Made by a program: the position numbers and the translations under genes
Part shown: piece after piece, positions 20,762 through 28,997 of the stretch
Position numbering within the stretch: the first letter of the stretch is position 1
How the letters are laid out: each line of letters opens with the position of its first letter
The notes under the pieces: generated by a model
Database searches by the model: none
The model's input: only the letters and a program-made list of their open reading frames with translations
Told to the model about the DNA's origin: nothing
NCBI GenBank assembly: GCA_900547035.1
Contig: URFM01000040.1
Span: 1-34,288, forward strand
Length of the DNA stretch: 34,288 nt
Source of the DNA: an uncultured Clostridium sp.
Lineage (GTDB): Bacteria; Bacillota; Clostridia; Lachnospirales; Lachnospiraceae
Direction of reading: 5' to 3'

Positions 20762-21535
20762 ATGGGACAGACAAGATTGGAAGAAGCCTTTGGACTTCAG
20801 GGGAAAACCGCATTGATTACAGGCGGAGGAACCGGGCTGGGATATGCCATTGCGGAATGTATGGCAGCTGCCGGGGCTCAGGTGGTGATTGCAGGCCGGA
20901 GAGAGGATGTGCTGAAAGAGGCATGCGGGAAAATCGGAAATGGAGCGGCTTATGTCCGGTATGACGTAACGGACCGGGAAGAGGCTCCAAAGCTGGCAGA
21001 GCAGATTTTAGCGCAGTACGGTCACCTGGATATCCTGGTGAATAATGCGGGAATCCATTGCAAGAAGTCGGTCCAGGACGTTCAGTATGAGGATCTGCTG
21101 AAGGTGATGGACACCCATCTGTTTGGGGCATACGCTCTGACTCAGGCTTTCCTGCCTCACATGAGAGAGCGCAGAAGCGGAAATATTCAGTTTATCTCGT
21201 CCATGTCCGCCTTTATCGGGCTCACAAACGTAAGCGCCTATGCGGCGGCCAAAGGAGCGGTAACCAGCCTGGTACGGGCCATGGCGGGAGAGATTTCCGA
21301 TCAGGGAATACGGGTCAATGGAATCGTGCCTGGATTTATTGATACGCCCATGTTCCGGCAAGTGACGGAGCAGGACCTTCCGAGAAAGGAAAAAATACTT
21401 GGCCATACGCCCATGAAATGTTTTGGAACGCCGGAGGATATCGGCTGGGCGGCGGTTTATCTGGCCAGCCAGGCCTCAGGTTTTGTGACCGGAACCATGC
21501 TGATGGTGGACGGCGGCTGCGCCACAGGCTTTTAA
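20762..21535 (+). CDS. Short-chain dehydrogenase/reductase
   Basis: A 257-residue classical SDR: TGGGTGLG cofactor motif (residues 20-27), NNAG (94-97), catalytic Ser near 147, Tyr160 and Lys164 in YAAAK, and the C-terminal GTMLMVDGGCATGF. It oxidises or reduces a hydroxyl group with NAD(P). The position directly after a UxuA-like gene suggests fructuronate/mannonate or similar aldonate oxidoreductase activity, a job that some SDRs perform in place of UxuB. GAGAAGGGAAA lies before ATG. The RraA-like gene follows within 20 bp. Confidence 0.85.
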   Translation: MGQTRLEEAFGLQGKTALITGGGTGLGYAIAECMAAAGAQVVIAGRREDVLKEACGKIGNGAAYVRYDVTDREEAPKLAEQILAQYGHLDILVNNAGIHCKKSVQDVQYEDLLKVMDTHLFGAYALTQAFLPHMRERRSGNIQFISSMSAFIGLTNVSAYAAAKGAVTSLVRAMAGEISDQGIRVNGIVPGFIDTPMFRQVTEQDLPRKEKILGHTPMKCFGTPEDIGWAAVYLASQASGFVTGTMLMVDGGCATGF

Positions 21536-21553
21536 AAAATGGGGGAAGAAAAC

Positions 21554-22213
21554 ATGTGGACAACAGATCATGAAATGTTTGAATTGATTAAAAGTAAGCT
21601 GTATACCCCGGTAGTAGGGGATATTCTGGATCAGATGGGCTATTACCATCAGTTCCTGCCTCAGGCCATCCGGCCCTTAAAACCGGATATGAAGCTGGCC
21701 GGCTGGGCGATGACGGCGCTGATGATCGATGTGTTCGGACCGCAGGAGCAGCCGTTTGGAAAGCTGACGGAGGCCCTGGACCAGATCCAGGAAAATGAAA
21801 TTTATATTGCGGCAGGCGGCACCATGCGGTGCGCCTACTGGGGAGAGCTTCTGACGGCCACGGCCAGAACCAGAAAAGGCGTGGGCGCTGTAGTGGACGG
21901 ATGGCACAGGGATACCCCTCAGGTACTGGCCCAGGATTGGCCCGTATTCAGCAGAGGCTGCTATGCCCAGGACTCCAGCGTCCGCACCCAGGTGGTGGAT
22001 TACCGCTGCCCGCTGGAAATCGGACAGGTCCGTGTGGAAAGCGGAGACCTGATTTTCGGAGATATTGACGGGGTTCTGGTAATTCCCAGAAAAGTTGCCA
22101 AGGAAGTGCTGGAAAAGGCTCTGGAAAAAGCGGCAACTGAGAAAACCGTCCGGAAGGCCATTGAGGGCGGAATGTCGTGTACAGAGGCGTTCCGGGTGTA
22201 CGGGGTACTGTAA
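21554..22213 (+). CDS. RraA-like protein (possible aldolase/decarboxylase)
   Basis: A 219-residue protein of the RraA/HMG-aldolase superfamily: [12 protein letters not shown] near the start, [12 protein letters not shown] (about 113-124), and [19 protein letters not shown], the typical closing strand and loop. Family members include class II aldolases for 4-hydroxy-2-oxoacids and oxaloacetate decarboxylases. ATG at 21554 is preferred because GGGGGAAG lies just upstream; the earlier ATG at 21539 is part of the ribosome site. Beside a dehydratase and a dehydrogenase, it could split the resulting 2-keto-3-deoxy sugar acid, replacing KdgA. This is inference. Confidence 0.75.
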   Translation: MWTTDHEMFELIKSKLYTPVVGDILDQMGYYHQFLPQAIRPLKPDMKLAGWAMTALMIDVFGPQEQPFGKLTEALDQIQENEIYIAAGGTMRCAYWGELLTATARTRKGVGAVVDGWHRDTPQVLAQDWPVFSRGCYAQDSSVRTQVVDYRCPLEIGQVRVESGDLIFGDIDGVLVIPRKVAKEVLEKALEKAATEKTVRKAIEGGMSCTEAFRVYGVL

Positions 22214-22228
22214 GGACAGAAAACAGAT

Positions 22229-22453
22229 CTACTCTTTCTGATATTCCAGCAGATCGGTAATGTCACAGTCCAGTACATAGCAGAGGCGGGCCAGGATCGC
22301 AAGGTCAACCCTCTGAACTTCATTTTTCATGTAAGCTTTCAGCTGTGTGCGCTGCATTTCCGCGCGGCAGGCCAGTTTATTGATGCTGATATTCTGTTCC
22401 TGCATAATGTCCATCAGTTTAAGACGGACGTATCCGTAGTCGATGTCTTTCAT
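22229..22453 (-). CDS. Small Xre-type helix-turn-helix regulator
   Basis: A 74-residue protein covered almost wholly by a helix-turn-helix (VRLKLMDIMQEQNISINKLA, then AEMQRTQLKAYMKN, ending DITDLLEYQKE). It is the YozG/HTH_26 type of compact repressor. It is encoded on the minus strand between the RraA-like gene and the binding protein of the LIV-type importer, transcribed away from the latter. Its ATG faces the importer's promoter, so it may control that operon and itself. Confidence 0.8.
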   Translation of the reverse strand: MKDIDYGYVRLKLMDIMQEQNISINKLACRAEMQRTQLKAYMKNEVQRVDLAILARLCYVLDCDITDLLEYQKE

Positions 22454-22516
22454 GGAAAATACTCCTGTTAAATAGTAACAAGATGAAATGCTTTTTTAAA
22501 AATATGATAGTTAGTA

Positions 22517-22545
22517 TTGTCAGATTTTCATATGAGTATTATTAT
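22517..22545 (+). promoter_or_regulatory. Promoter of the LIV-type importer operon
   Basis: TTGTCA at 22517-22522, 17 bp, TATTAT at 22540-22545. An inverted repeat GAGTAT (22534-22539) and ATACTC (22558-22563) covers the -10 and the start region, a plausible operator for the adjacent small regulator. Confidence 0.65.
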
Positions 22546-22593
22546 GTGGGTATATATATACTCAACTATACAAGATAAATAAGGAGGATGTAT

Positions 22594-23838
22594 ATGAGAA
22601 AAACAAAACAAATTGCAGCGTTGATGATGGCAGCGGCCATGGCACTCACCGCATGCTCAGGCGGAGCCCAGACTGCCCAGAGCAGCCAGGCAGGGGGAAC
22701 GGAAACTGAGGCAGCGAGCGAAGCGGAGCAGACCAGCAGCGCGGAAGGCAGCGGCGCTGAGTCTACCGCCACAGGAGAGCCCATTAAGGTAGGCGTTTCC
22801 TATATGAATACGGGAGCCATGGCAGCAGGCGGACTGCGGATGCATCAGGCGATTACCATGGCATTTGAAGAGATTAATGCCGCAGGCGGAGTTTTGGACG
22901 GCAGACCTCTGGAAATGGCAGCTGTAGACGATACTGGAACCCCCACAGGCGCGGTAAATGCAGTGAATAAGATTTTGGGAGAAAATGTAGCTGTTGCTAT
23001 TGGTCCTCACACCTCGCCAATGGCGTCTGCTACGCAGGAGTTATACCGTAAAGCAGGAGTACCTTTTGTAACTGCGGCAACTTCTCCAAGTCTTTTACAG
23101 GCGGAAAATCCCTATTTCTTCAGAATTTCTGTATCTGACGGTGCGGTAGGTCCGGTAATGGTAGCCTTTGCAATGGAAAATTTTGACTGTAAAAAAATCG
23201 GTGCGATTTATGATACAGATGACTACGGTGTAGCTGCCAATAATGCAACTCAGACATATTGTGAGGAAAATGGAATTGAATACTATTCCGAGGGATTTAC
23301 GACAGGAGATAAAGACTTGACCTCCCAGTTGTCCAAGATCAAAGCTTGGGGACCAGATGTATTTTTTGACTTTTCTCATGATGCTGAGGCGGCGTTAACA
23401 GTTCGGCAGCTGGACGAACTCGGAATGGGTGATATTCCTCATATTGGTTCCAATGCCTTAGCTCAAGCGCAGACTTATGATCTATGTGACGCAAAGCAGC
23501 TGGAGGGAACCTTTGCTTCTACTGACTTCTACGCAGACACGACCAATGAAACTATGAATGACTTCCTGGAAAGATTCAGAACCCGCTGGGGAGAGGAAGC
23601 AGAGCGGTATGCGGCGATGTATTATACGGCGGCATATCTGGTAGCAGATGCGATTGAGAGGGCAGGATCTGATGACCCGGAGGCAATCCGGACCGCATTA
23701 TCTGAAACTCAAGGGTTCCAGGCGATTTTTGGAGAACTGAACTGCACGGAACAGGGCGAGATGAATACGAACCTTTATATTCTGGAATTTGACGGTGAGA
23801 AAAATATGACGGTGGCGCAGCAGGTATCCTTAGACTGA
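22594..23838 (+). CDS. livK: LIV-type ABC importer, substrate-binding lipoprotein
   Basis: A 414-residue protein with a lipoprotein signal (MRKTKQIAALMMAAAMALTA, then Cys21) and a Ser/Thr/Glu-rich linker. A periplasmic-binding fold of the LivJ/LivK type follows: EPIKVGVSYMNTGAMAAGG, AITMAFEEINAAGGVLDG, AVAIGPHTSPMASAT. ATG at 22594 follows AAGGAGG by six bases; the ATG at 22588 is too close. A partial terminator at 23871 separates it from the permeases. LIV-family proteins also bind urea, amides and hydroxy acids, so the substrate here is open. Confidence 0.88.
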   Translation: MRKTKQIAALMMAAAMALTACSGGAQTAQSSQAGGTETEAASEAEQTSSAEGSGAESTATGEPIKVGVSYMNTGAMAAGGLRMHQAITMAFEEINAAGGVLDGRPLEMAAVDDTGTPTGAVNAVNKILGENVAVAIGPHTSPMASATQELYRKAGVPFVTAATSPSLLQAENPYFFRISVSDGAVGPVMVAFAMENFDCKKIGAIYDTDDYGVAANNATQTYCEENGIEYYSEGFTTGDKDLTSQLSKIKAWGPDVFFDFSHDAEAALTVRQLDELGMGDIPHIGSNALAQAQTYDLCDAKQLEGTFASTDFYADTTNETMNDFLERFRTRWGEEAERYAAMYYTAAYLVADAIERAGSDDPEAIRTALSETQGFQAIFGELNCTEQGEMNTNLYILEFDGEKNMTVAQQVSLD

Positions 23839-23870
23839 GCCGTTGGAGCTGAAAGCTCGTAACAAAAGGA

Positions 23871-23902
23871 ATGTGCCAGGGATTTATCCTTGGCACATCT
23901 TT
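23871..23902 (+). terminator. Partial terminator between binding protein and permeases
   Basis: A 12-bp stem with one G-T pair (ATGTGCCAGGGA with TCCTTGGCACAT) has a TTTA loop, followed by CTTTATC. It probably lowers downstream expression relative to the binding protein. Confidence 0.6.
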
Positions 23903-23935
23903 ATCAAATGGGGTTGATTGAAGGGAGGTTTTTAT

Positions 23936-24802
23936 ATGCAGGTAGCAGTGCAGCTTCTGATTACGGGAATTGCCATGGGGTTCATCTACGCGCTGGTTGC
24001 CATTGAGTATACCCTTATATGGAATTCCACTGGACTGCTGAACTTCAGCCATGACAAATTCATACTGCTGGGCGCATATATGTTTGCGGGAAGCTATGTG
24101 CTGAGTCTGGGGCTTCCGCCGGTGCTGGCAATTATTGCAACCATTATTACCATGTTCCTATTTGGCGTGATCAGCGCTTTTGTTATTTTTAATCCATTAA
24201 GCCGGTTGTCTACCAATCTGTTTGCCGTAATCGGAACGGTTATTTTAGGAAGGATTATTACGGAGGCGGTGCGTCTGATTTGGGGGCCGCTCCCCTTTAC
24301 ACTGGATAACTTTTTAAGGGGCTCCGTTCATATTGGAAGTATTGTGGTATCAAAATCCCATCTGGTGATTATTGTAGTTTGTTCTTTGATTACCATCGGA
24401 CTGCAGCTTTTCTTTAAAAAGACAAAGACAGGCAAGGCAATGCGATGCGTACAGGAAAATAAGACGGCGGCATCGTTAATGGGAATTAATGTCTCCAAAA
24501 ATATTGCGCTGACAGTAGGAATTTCCGCATTGATCTGTGCCACCATCGGAATCCTGGTTGTGCCGATTTTTAATGTGGAGCTTCAGATGTCCTCCATGAT
24601 CGGACTGAAAGGCTTTGCCTCCGGAGTAATCGGCGGATTCGGATATCTGCCGGGAGCTATTGTAGGAGGAATCCTGCTGGGTGTAGTAGAGATTTTCGGC
24701 AGTATGCTGATTCCTTCCGTTTATAAGGACTGCCTTTCCTTTGTCCTTTTGATTATATTCCTGCTGATCAAGCCTTCCGGGCTTCTGGGACACAAGAAAT
24801 AG
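23936..24802 (+). CDS. livH: LIV-type ABC importer permease LivH
   Basis: About 288 residues with eight or so membrane helices and the LivH features GFIYALVAIEYTLIWNSTGLL and FSHDKFILLGAYMF near the start. GLKGFASGVIGGFGYLPGAI near residue 230 is the ATPase-coupling EAA-like loop region. ATG at 23936 follows GGGAGG; the in-frame TTG at 23918 precedes the ribosome site and is rejected. It forms the channel together with LivM directly downstream. Confidence 0.9.
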   Translation: MQVAVQLLITGIAMGFIYALVAIEYTLIWNSTGLLNFSHDKFILLGAYMFAGSYVLSLGLPPVLAIIATIITMFLFGVISAFVIFNPLSRLSTNLFAVIGTVILGRIITEAVRLIWGPLPFTLDNFLRGSVHIGSIVVSKSHLVIIVVCSLITIGLQLFFKKTKTGKAMRCVQENKTAASLMGINVSKNIALTVGISALICATIGILVVPIFNVELQMSSMIGLKGFASGVIGGFGYLPGAIVGGILLGVVEIFGSMLIPSVYKDCLSFVLLIIFLLIKPSGLLGHKK

Positions 24803-24814
24803 GGGGGAAGGTCT

Positions 24815-25765
24815 ATGAAGAAAAGTGGAAAATTGATTGGCGGCCTGGCCGCTGTGATAATAGCGGCCATCCTGCCCATGTTTATCAGCAATAACTATCA
24901 TCTGAATCTGATGATTCAGGTACTGATCAACATTATTATTGTAGTAGGGCTGAACTTTATAACAGGTCTGACGGGCCAGATGAATCTGGGAACTGCCGGA
25001 ATCTTTTCAATGGGCGCTTATACCTCATCCCTTCTGGCTACGAAACTGGGGCTGAATCCGTGGATTTGCCTGATCGCGGCAGCGGTTATGGGACTTCTGA
25101 TTGGAGTTGGACTGGGGTATCCGTCCCTCCGGGTATCTGGTGTATATCTGGCGCTGACCACGGTAGGCTTTTCCGAAATTATCCGGATCCTGATGACCAA
25201 TCTGACGGAACTGACGGGCGGAGCCCTGGGCGTTATGGGAATTCCCGCGTTCTCCATATTCGGACATTCTCTGACGAGCAACCGGGAATTTTACTATCTC
25301 TATCTGATCATTGCGGTTCTCTTAATTTTCAATGCATACCGGATTGTGAATTCCAAGTGGGGAAGAGCGTTCCTGGCAGTAAAGGATAATCCGGATGCGG
25401 TAGAGGCAGGCGGCGTCAGCATTGCAAAGATCAAGATTATGGCCTTTGCCCTGGCAACGGTTTATACCGCGGTAGCAGGAAGCCTTTATGCTCATTACAT
25501 TGGATTTATCAATCCTTCGGCCTACAACCTGGAGTTCTCCATCAACTATGTGGTAATGTTGGTAATCGGAGGAATTGGTTCCGTACCAGGCAATATCTGC
25601 GGTGCGATTCTGGTTACCATTGTTCCGGAATTCCTGCGCTTTATGGAAAACTATTACTGGCTGGTATTCTCCATTATTACGCTGCTGTTTGTAATCTTCC
25701 TGCCGAATGGAATTATCACCCTGTTTAAGAGGAGAGGCAAGAAAGGAGGGGAGGCGAATGGCTGA
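24815..25765 (+). CDS. livM: LIV-type ABC importer permease LivM
   Basis: A 316-residue polytopic protein. Family marks are NFITGLTGQMNLGTAGIFSM near residue 50, the PSLRVSGVYLALTTVGFSEI segment, and IGGIGSVPGNICGAIL before the last helices. GGGGGGAAGG lies before ATG. Its end overlaps the start of LivG by eight bases, indicating coupling. It pairs with LivH in the channel. Confidence 0.9.
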   Translation: MKKSGKLIGGLAAVIIAAILPMFISNNYHLNLMIQVLINIIIVVGLNFITGLTGQMNLGTAGIFSMGAYTSSLLATKLGLNPWICLIAAAVMGLLIGVGLGYPSLRVSGVYLALTTVGFSEIIRILMTNLTELTGGALGVMGIPAFSIFGHSLTSNREFYYLYLIIAVLLIFNAYRIVNSKWGRAFLAVKDNPDAVEAGGVSIAKIKIMAFALATVYTAVAGSLYAHYIGFINPSAYNLEFSINYVVMLVIGGIGSVPGNICGAILVTIVPEFLRFMENYYWLVFSIITLLFVIFLPNGIITLFKRRGKKGGEANG

Positions 25766-26573
25766 CCGGCAGAATCAAAAGTCTGTTTTGAGATTGGAGC
25801 ATGTAACGAAGCGCTTTTCAGGACTAGTGGCAGTAAACGACCTGTCGCTGGACATGAAGGAGAGAACGATCCATTCCCTGATCGGGCCCAACGGAGCGGG
25901 AAAATCCACCTGCATCAACATGATTACCGGGCTCTTAAGCCTGACGGAAGGGGAAATTTATCATAAGGATACGAAGATCAGCGGGATGAAGGCCCATGAG
26001 ATCGCGCGGACCCGCTGCAGCAGAACCTTCCAGAATTTAAAGCTGTACCGTTCCATGACCGTAAAAGAAAACCTGATGATGGGCACTTCTATGGATATGA
26101 AGCAGGGGCTTGTGCGGTTTATGTTCGACTTAAAGGGCGCGGCGGCGGAAGAAAAGCGGATGAGAGAGCAGGCCGATGAGATTATGGAATTTATCGGCAT
26201 TCAGGATCTGGCGAACGAGTATCCGGCAAATATGCCCTACGGAAAACAAAAGCTGACGGAGCTTGCAAGAGCGCTGATGAGTCGTCCGGAACTGCTGTTT
26301 CTGGACGAGCCGGCCGCAGGGCTGAACCCCTCGGAGCGGGTGGAATTTGTAGATATCATGATGAAGGTATTTGAATCCGGCATCGATATCTTTTTAATCG
26401 AACACAATATGGATGTTATTATGAACATCAGTGACTATATTACGGTTATTAATTTCGGGGCTAAGATTGCAGAGGGGACTCCGGAAGAAATCCAGCAGGA
26501 TCCGGTGGTGATCAAAGCATATCTGGGAGAGCGATATAAGAAACCGGCGGCAAGGGGGACTGCACATGCTTAA
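25758..26573 (+). CDS. livG: LIV-type ABC importer ATPase LivG
   Basis: A 271-residue ATPase with Walker A GPNGAGKST, the LivG-specific insert (FQNLKLYRSMTVKENLMMGT then the long helical segment), the degenerate signature MPYGKQKL, Walker B LLFLDEPAAGLNP, and H-loop IEHNMDVIM. ATG at 25758 follows GGAGGGGAGG, and an upstream in-frame start at 25707 lies inside livM. It overlaps livF by eight bases. Confidence 0.9.
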   Translation: MADRQNQKSVLRLEHVTKRFSGLVAVNDLSLDMKERTIHSLIGPNGAGKSTCINMITGLLSLTEGEIYHKDTKISGMKAHEIARTRCSRTFQNLKLYRSMTVKENLMMGTSMDMKQGLVRFMFDLKGAAAEEKRMREQADEIMEFIGIQDLANEYPANMPYGKQKLTELARALMSRPELLFLDEPAAGLNPSERVEFVDIMMKVFESGIDIFLIEHNMDVIMNISDYITVINFGAKIAEGTPEEIQQDPVVIKAYLGERYKKPAARGTAHA

Positions 26574-27276
26574 AGTAAACGGAATTGATGTATTTTACGG
26601 AAAAGTACAGTCACTGTTTAATGTTTCGATTGAGGTAGGGGACAATGAGATTGTTTCCATCATAGGCGCCAACGGAGCAGGAAAAACGACCCTGATGAAA
26701 ACGATTATGGGCCTGAACCACCCGAAAAAAGGAACCATCGAGTACAACGGTGAGGTTATCAGCGGACTTCCGGTTCACAAGGTGGTGTCAAAGAAGATCG
26801 TCTACGTGCCGGAAGGAAGAGAAATTTTCCCCAATATGACCGTGCGGGAAAATCTGGAGATGGGAGCATATTCGGTAAATATCTCAAAGAGTCAGTTGGA
26901 AAGCCGGCTGGAGGAACAGTATGAGATCTTCCCAAGATTAAAGGAGCGGGATAAGCAGAAGGCCGGTTCCATGTCAGGAGGAGAACAGCAGATGCTGGCG
27001 ATTGCCAGAGGGCTGATGTGCCAGCCGGAACTTCTCATGCTGGATGAGCCCAGCCTGGGTCTTGCCCCGGTAATTGTGGACGACATGTTTGACGTAATCG
27101 TCAGAATCAACAAGATGCGGAAAATTCCCATTGCCATTGTAGAGCAGAACGCGTTTATGGCAATGTCGATTTCCAACCGGACCTATGTTCTTGAGGTTGG
27201 AAACTTGGTAGCTGGCGGAGAAAGTAAGGTTCTGATGGATTCAGACGATATCAAGAAGGCTTATTTGGGAGGGTAA
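26566..27276 (+). CDS. livF: LIV-type ABC importer ATPase LivF
   Basis: A 236-residue ATPase with Walker A GANGAGKTT, the LivF family stretch VYVPEGREIFPNMTVRENLE, signature MSGGEQQML, Walker B LLMLDEPSLGLAP and VEQNAF H-loop analogue. It is the second nucleotide-binding subunit of the importer. It overlaps livG and is followed six bases later by the zinc dehydrogenase, so that enzyme is most likely cotranscribed. Confidence 0.9.
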   Translation: MLKVNGIDVFYGKVQSLFNVSIEVGDNEIVSIIGANGAGKTTLMKTIMGLNHPKKGTIEYNGEVISGLPVHKVVSKKIVYVPEGREIFPNMTVRENLEMGAYSVNISKSQLESRLEEQYEIFPRLKERDKQKAGSMSGGEQQMLAIARGLMCQPELLMLDEPSLGLAPVIVDDMFDVIVRINKMRKIPIAIVEQNAFMAMSISNRTYVLEVGNLVAGGESKVLMDSDDIKKAYLGG

Positions 27277-27281
27277 ATATT

Positions 27282-28301
27282 ATGAAAGCGGTGAAAATAG
27301 AAAAGCCATGGGAAATTTCCTGTATTGAACTGCCTGAGCCTAAGCCCGGAGAGGGTCAGGCCCTGATTAAGGTAAAAGCAGCAGGAATATGCGGCAGTGA
27401 TATCGGAGCTTTTCGCGGAGCAAATAATTTGGTAACCTATCCCAGAGTCATCGGACATGAGATCGCGGGCGAAATCATTTCCGTATCCGGCGATAACCCA
27501 AAGGGATTTCAGAAGGGAGACCGGGTGGTCGTAGATCCCTATCTTTTCTGCGGACACTGCTATCCCTGTTCCATTGGGCGGACCAACTGCTGTACGGACC
27601 TGAAGGTCCTGGGCGTACATGTAGACGGCGGAATGTCCGAGTATTTCGTCCATCCAGCGAATATGCTTTATAAGCTGCCGGATTCGATGCCCTGGGAGCT
27701 GGCGCCTATTGCGGAGCCGCTGGTTATTTCACTTCACGGTGTTCACAGAGGCGGCCTGAAAGCGGGAGAGCATGCGGCGATTATAGGAGCGGGTCCCATT
27801 GGACTGATGGCGGCGCTGATTGCCAAGGTTTACGGGGCAGAGCCGATTTTGATTGATCTGGTGGAAGAACGGCTGGAATTTGCCAGACAGCTGGGAATTA
27901 CGAAGACGATCTGTTCCAAGACCGAGGATCCCCAGGAAGCCGTGAAACGGTATACCGACGGCCGCATGGCGGAACTGGTAATGGAGTGCTCAGGAGCAAA
28001 CGCCGCAGTCCGGATGAGCCTGGATCTGGTCAGCAACGCAGGACGGATTACGCTGACCGGATGGCCCAAGAAGGAGACTTCTCTTCCCACGGATCTGATT
28101 ACCAAGAAGGAGATCGATATCCGGGGAGCCAGAACAAGCGCCGGAGAATTTGAGGAGGCCATTGAGCTGATCGAAAAGAATCTGGTGGATGTCCGCCAGA
28201 TTCTGACAAAGGTAATCAGAATCGACGAGGCTCCGGAGATTATACGGGATATTGAAAAGAATCCGGGAAATTACATGAAAGTAAACATCCGGATGGATTA
28301 A
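27282..28301 (+). CDS. Zinc-dependent medium-chain alcohol/polyol dehydrogenase
   Basis: A 339-residue MDR protein. Catalytic zinc ligands are Cys37 in GICGSD, and His59-Glu60 in GHE. The four structural zinc cysteines are Cys90, Cys93, Cys96 and Cys104. The Rossmann motif GAGPIG is at 169-174. Its pattern resembles threonine/sorbitol/L-gulonate-type dehydrogenases of sugar-acid operons. GGGAGGG precedes ATG. As the last gene of the LIV-type operon it may oxidise the imported compound. A strong bidirectional terminator follows. Confidence 0.85.
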   Translation: MKAVKIEKPWEISCIELPEPKPGEGQALIKVKAAGICGSDIGAFRGANNLVTYPRVIGHEIAGEIISVSGDNPKGFQKGDRVVVDPYLFCGHCYPCSIGRTNCCTDLKVLGVHVDGGMSEYFVHPANMLYKLPDSMPWELAPIAEPLVISLHGVHRGGLKAGEHAAIIGAGPIGLMAALIAKVYGAEPILIDLVEERLEFARQLGITKTICSKTEDPQEAVKRYTDGRMAELVMECSGANAAVRMSLDLVSNAGRITLTGWPKKETSLPTDLITKKEIDIRGARTSAGEFEEAIELIEKNLVDVRQILTKVIRIDEAPEIIRDIEKNPGNYMKVNIRMD

Positions 28302-28315
28302 AAGGGTACAAAAAA

Positions 28316-28352
28316 GGCGTGCGGCCAAAACTGAGGCTGCACGCCCTTTTTA
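28316..28352. terminator. Bidirectional terminator between convergent operons
   Basis: An 11-bp stem with one mismatch (GGCGTGCGGCC and GGCTGCACGCC) has an 8-base loop, with a T-run on the plus side and an A-run on the other, so it can end both the dehydrogenase operon and the minus-strand importer operon. Confidence 0.85.
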
Positions 28353-28385
28353 TGAGTACTGAGCGCCTGTATGTTTGGCGCTGAG

Positions 28386-28997
28386 CTAAAGGTGTATGAT
28401 CCGTCCCCCCAGCATCTTAGCCTCCTCCGCCTGATGGGTCGCCGCCACCAGCATTCTGCCGTCAAGCCGATTCAGCACATAGCGAATCGTCCGCTCGCGT
28501 GTATTGGCGTCCAGACCGGTAAAGGGCTCGTCCATTACCACGATCTTGGAGGGGGCAATCATGGCCCGGCAGATGGCAGTCCGCCGCTTCATGCCTCCGC
28601 TGAAGGTACAGACCGGCTTTTCCAGGCAGTCCTCCGGGAGCAGGAGGGAGAGTTCCTCCCGGACCTGCCTGGCGCCAACTCCCGGCCCGGCAGCCATCAA
28701 AAGATTGTCCACCGGAGAAAAGGCTTCGCACAGCCGGTCCTCCTGAAAAACAGCGGAAAATCTGGGGCGAATGCCTTTGGCCTGCCCTGCTTTAGGTCTA
28801 TCTTCATCCCCCAATATAAGAATTTCCCCTTCATCCGGCTGCTCCAGCCCTAACAGAAGCCGCAGGAGGGTGGTTTTCCCTGAGCCGGAAGGGCTCATCA
28901 GACACCAGGGCTGACGGCTGTCCAGTTCCAGGTTCAGACGGCTCAGAACGCATGTGCCGCCATAGGATTTGGAGAGATTGGAAATTTGAATCCTCAT
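28386..28997 (-). CDS. SsuB/TauB-like ABC ATPase
   Basis: A 203-residue single ABC domain. Walker A is SPSGSGKTT (about 34-42): the usual first Gly of the P-loop is Ser (AGC codon). Q-loop region is AVFQEDRL, signature FSGGMKRR, Walker B IVVMDEPFTGLD, and H-loop AATHQAEEA. The set of ATPase, permease and binding protein matches nitrate/sulfonate/taurine importers. At about 200 residues it is slightly short, but no motif is lost. It overlaps the permease gene by four bases. The substrate is unknown. Confidence 0.88.
   Translation of the reverse strand: MRIQISNLSKSYGGTCVLSRLNLELDSRQPWCLMSPSGSGKTTLLRLLLGLEQPDEGEILILGDEDRPKAGQAKGIRPRFSAVFQEDRLCEAFSPVDNLLMAAGPGVGARQVREELSLLLPEDCLEKPVCTFSGGMKRRTAICRAMIAPSKIVVMDEPFTGLDANTRERTIRYVLNRLDGRMLVAATHQAEEAKMLGGRIIHL

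Noticed and set aside
28371..28853. Plus-strand frame opposite the SsuB-like ATPase
   Set aside because: The minus strand carries all ABC motifs in order, and the plus frame has no family features.
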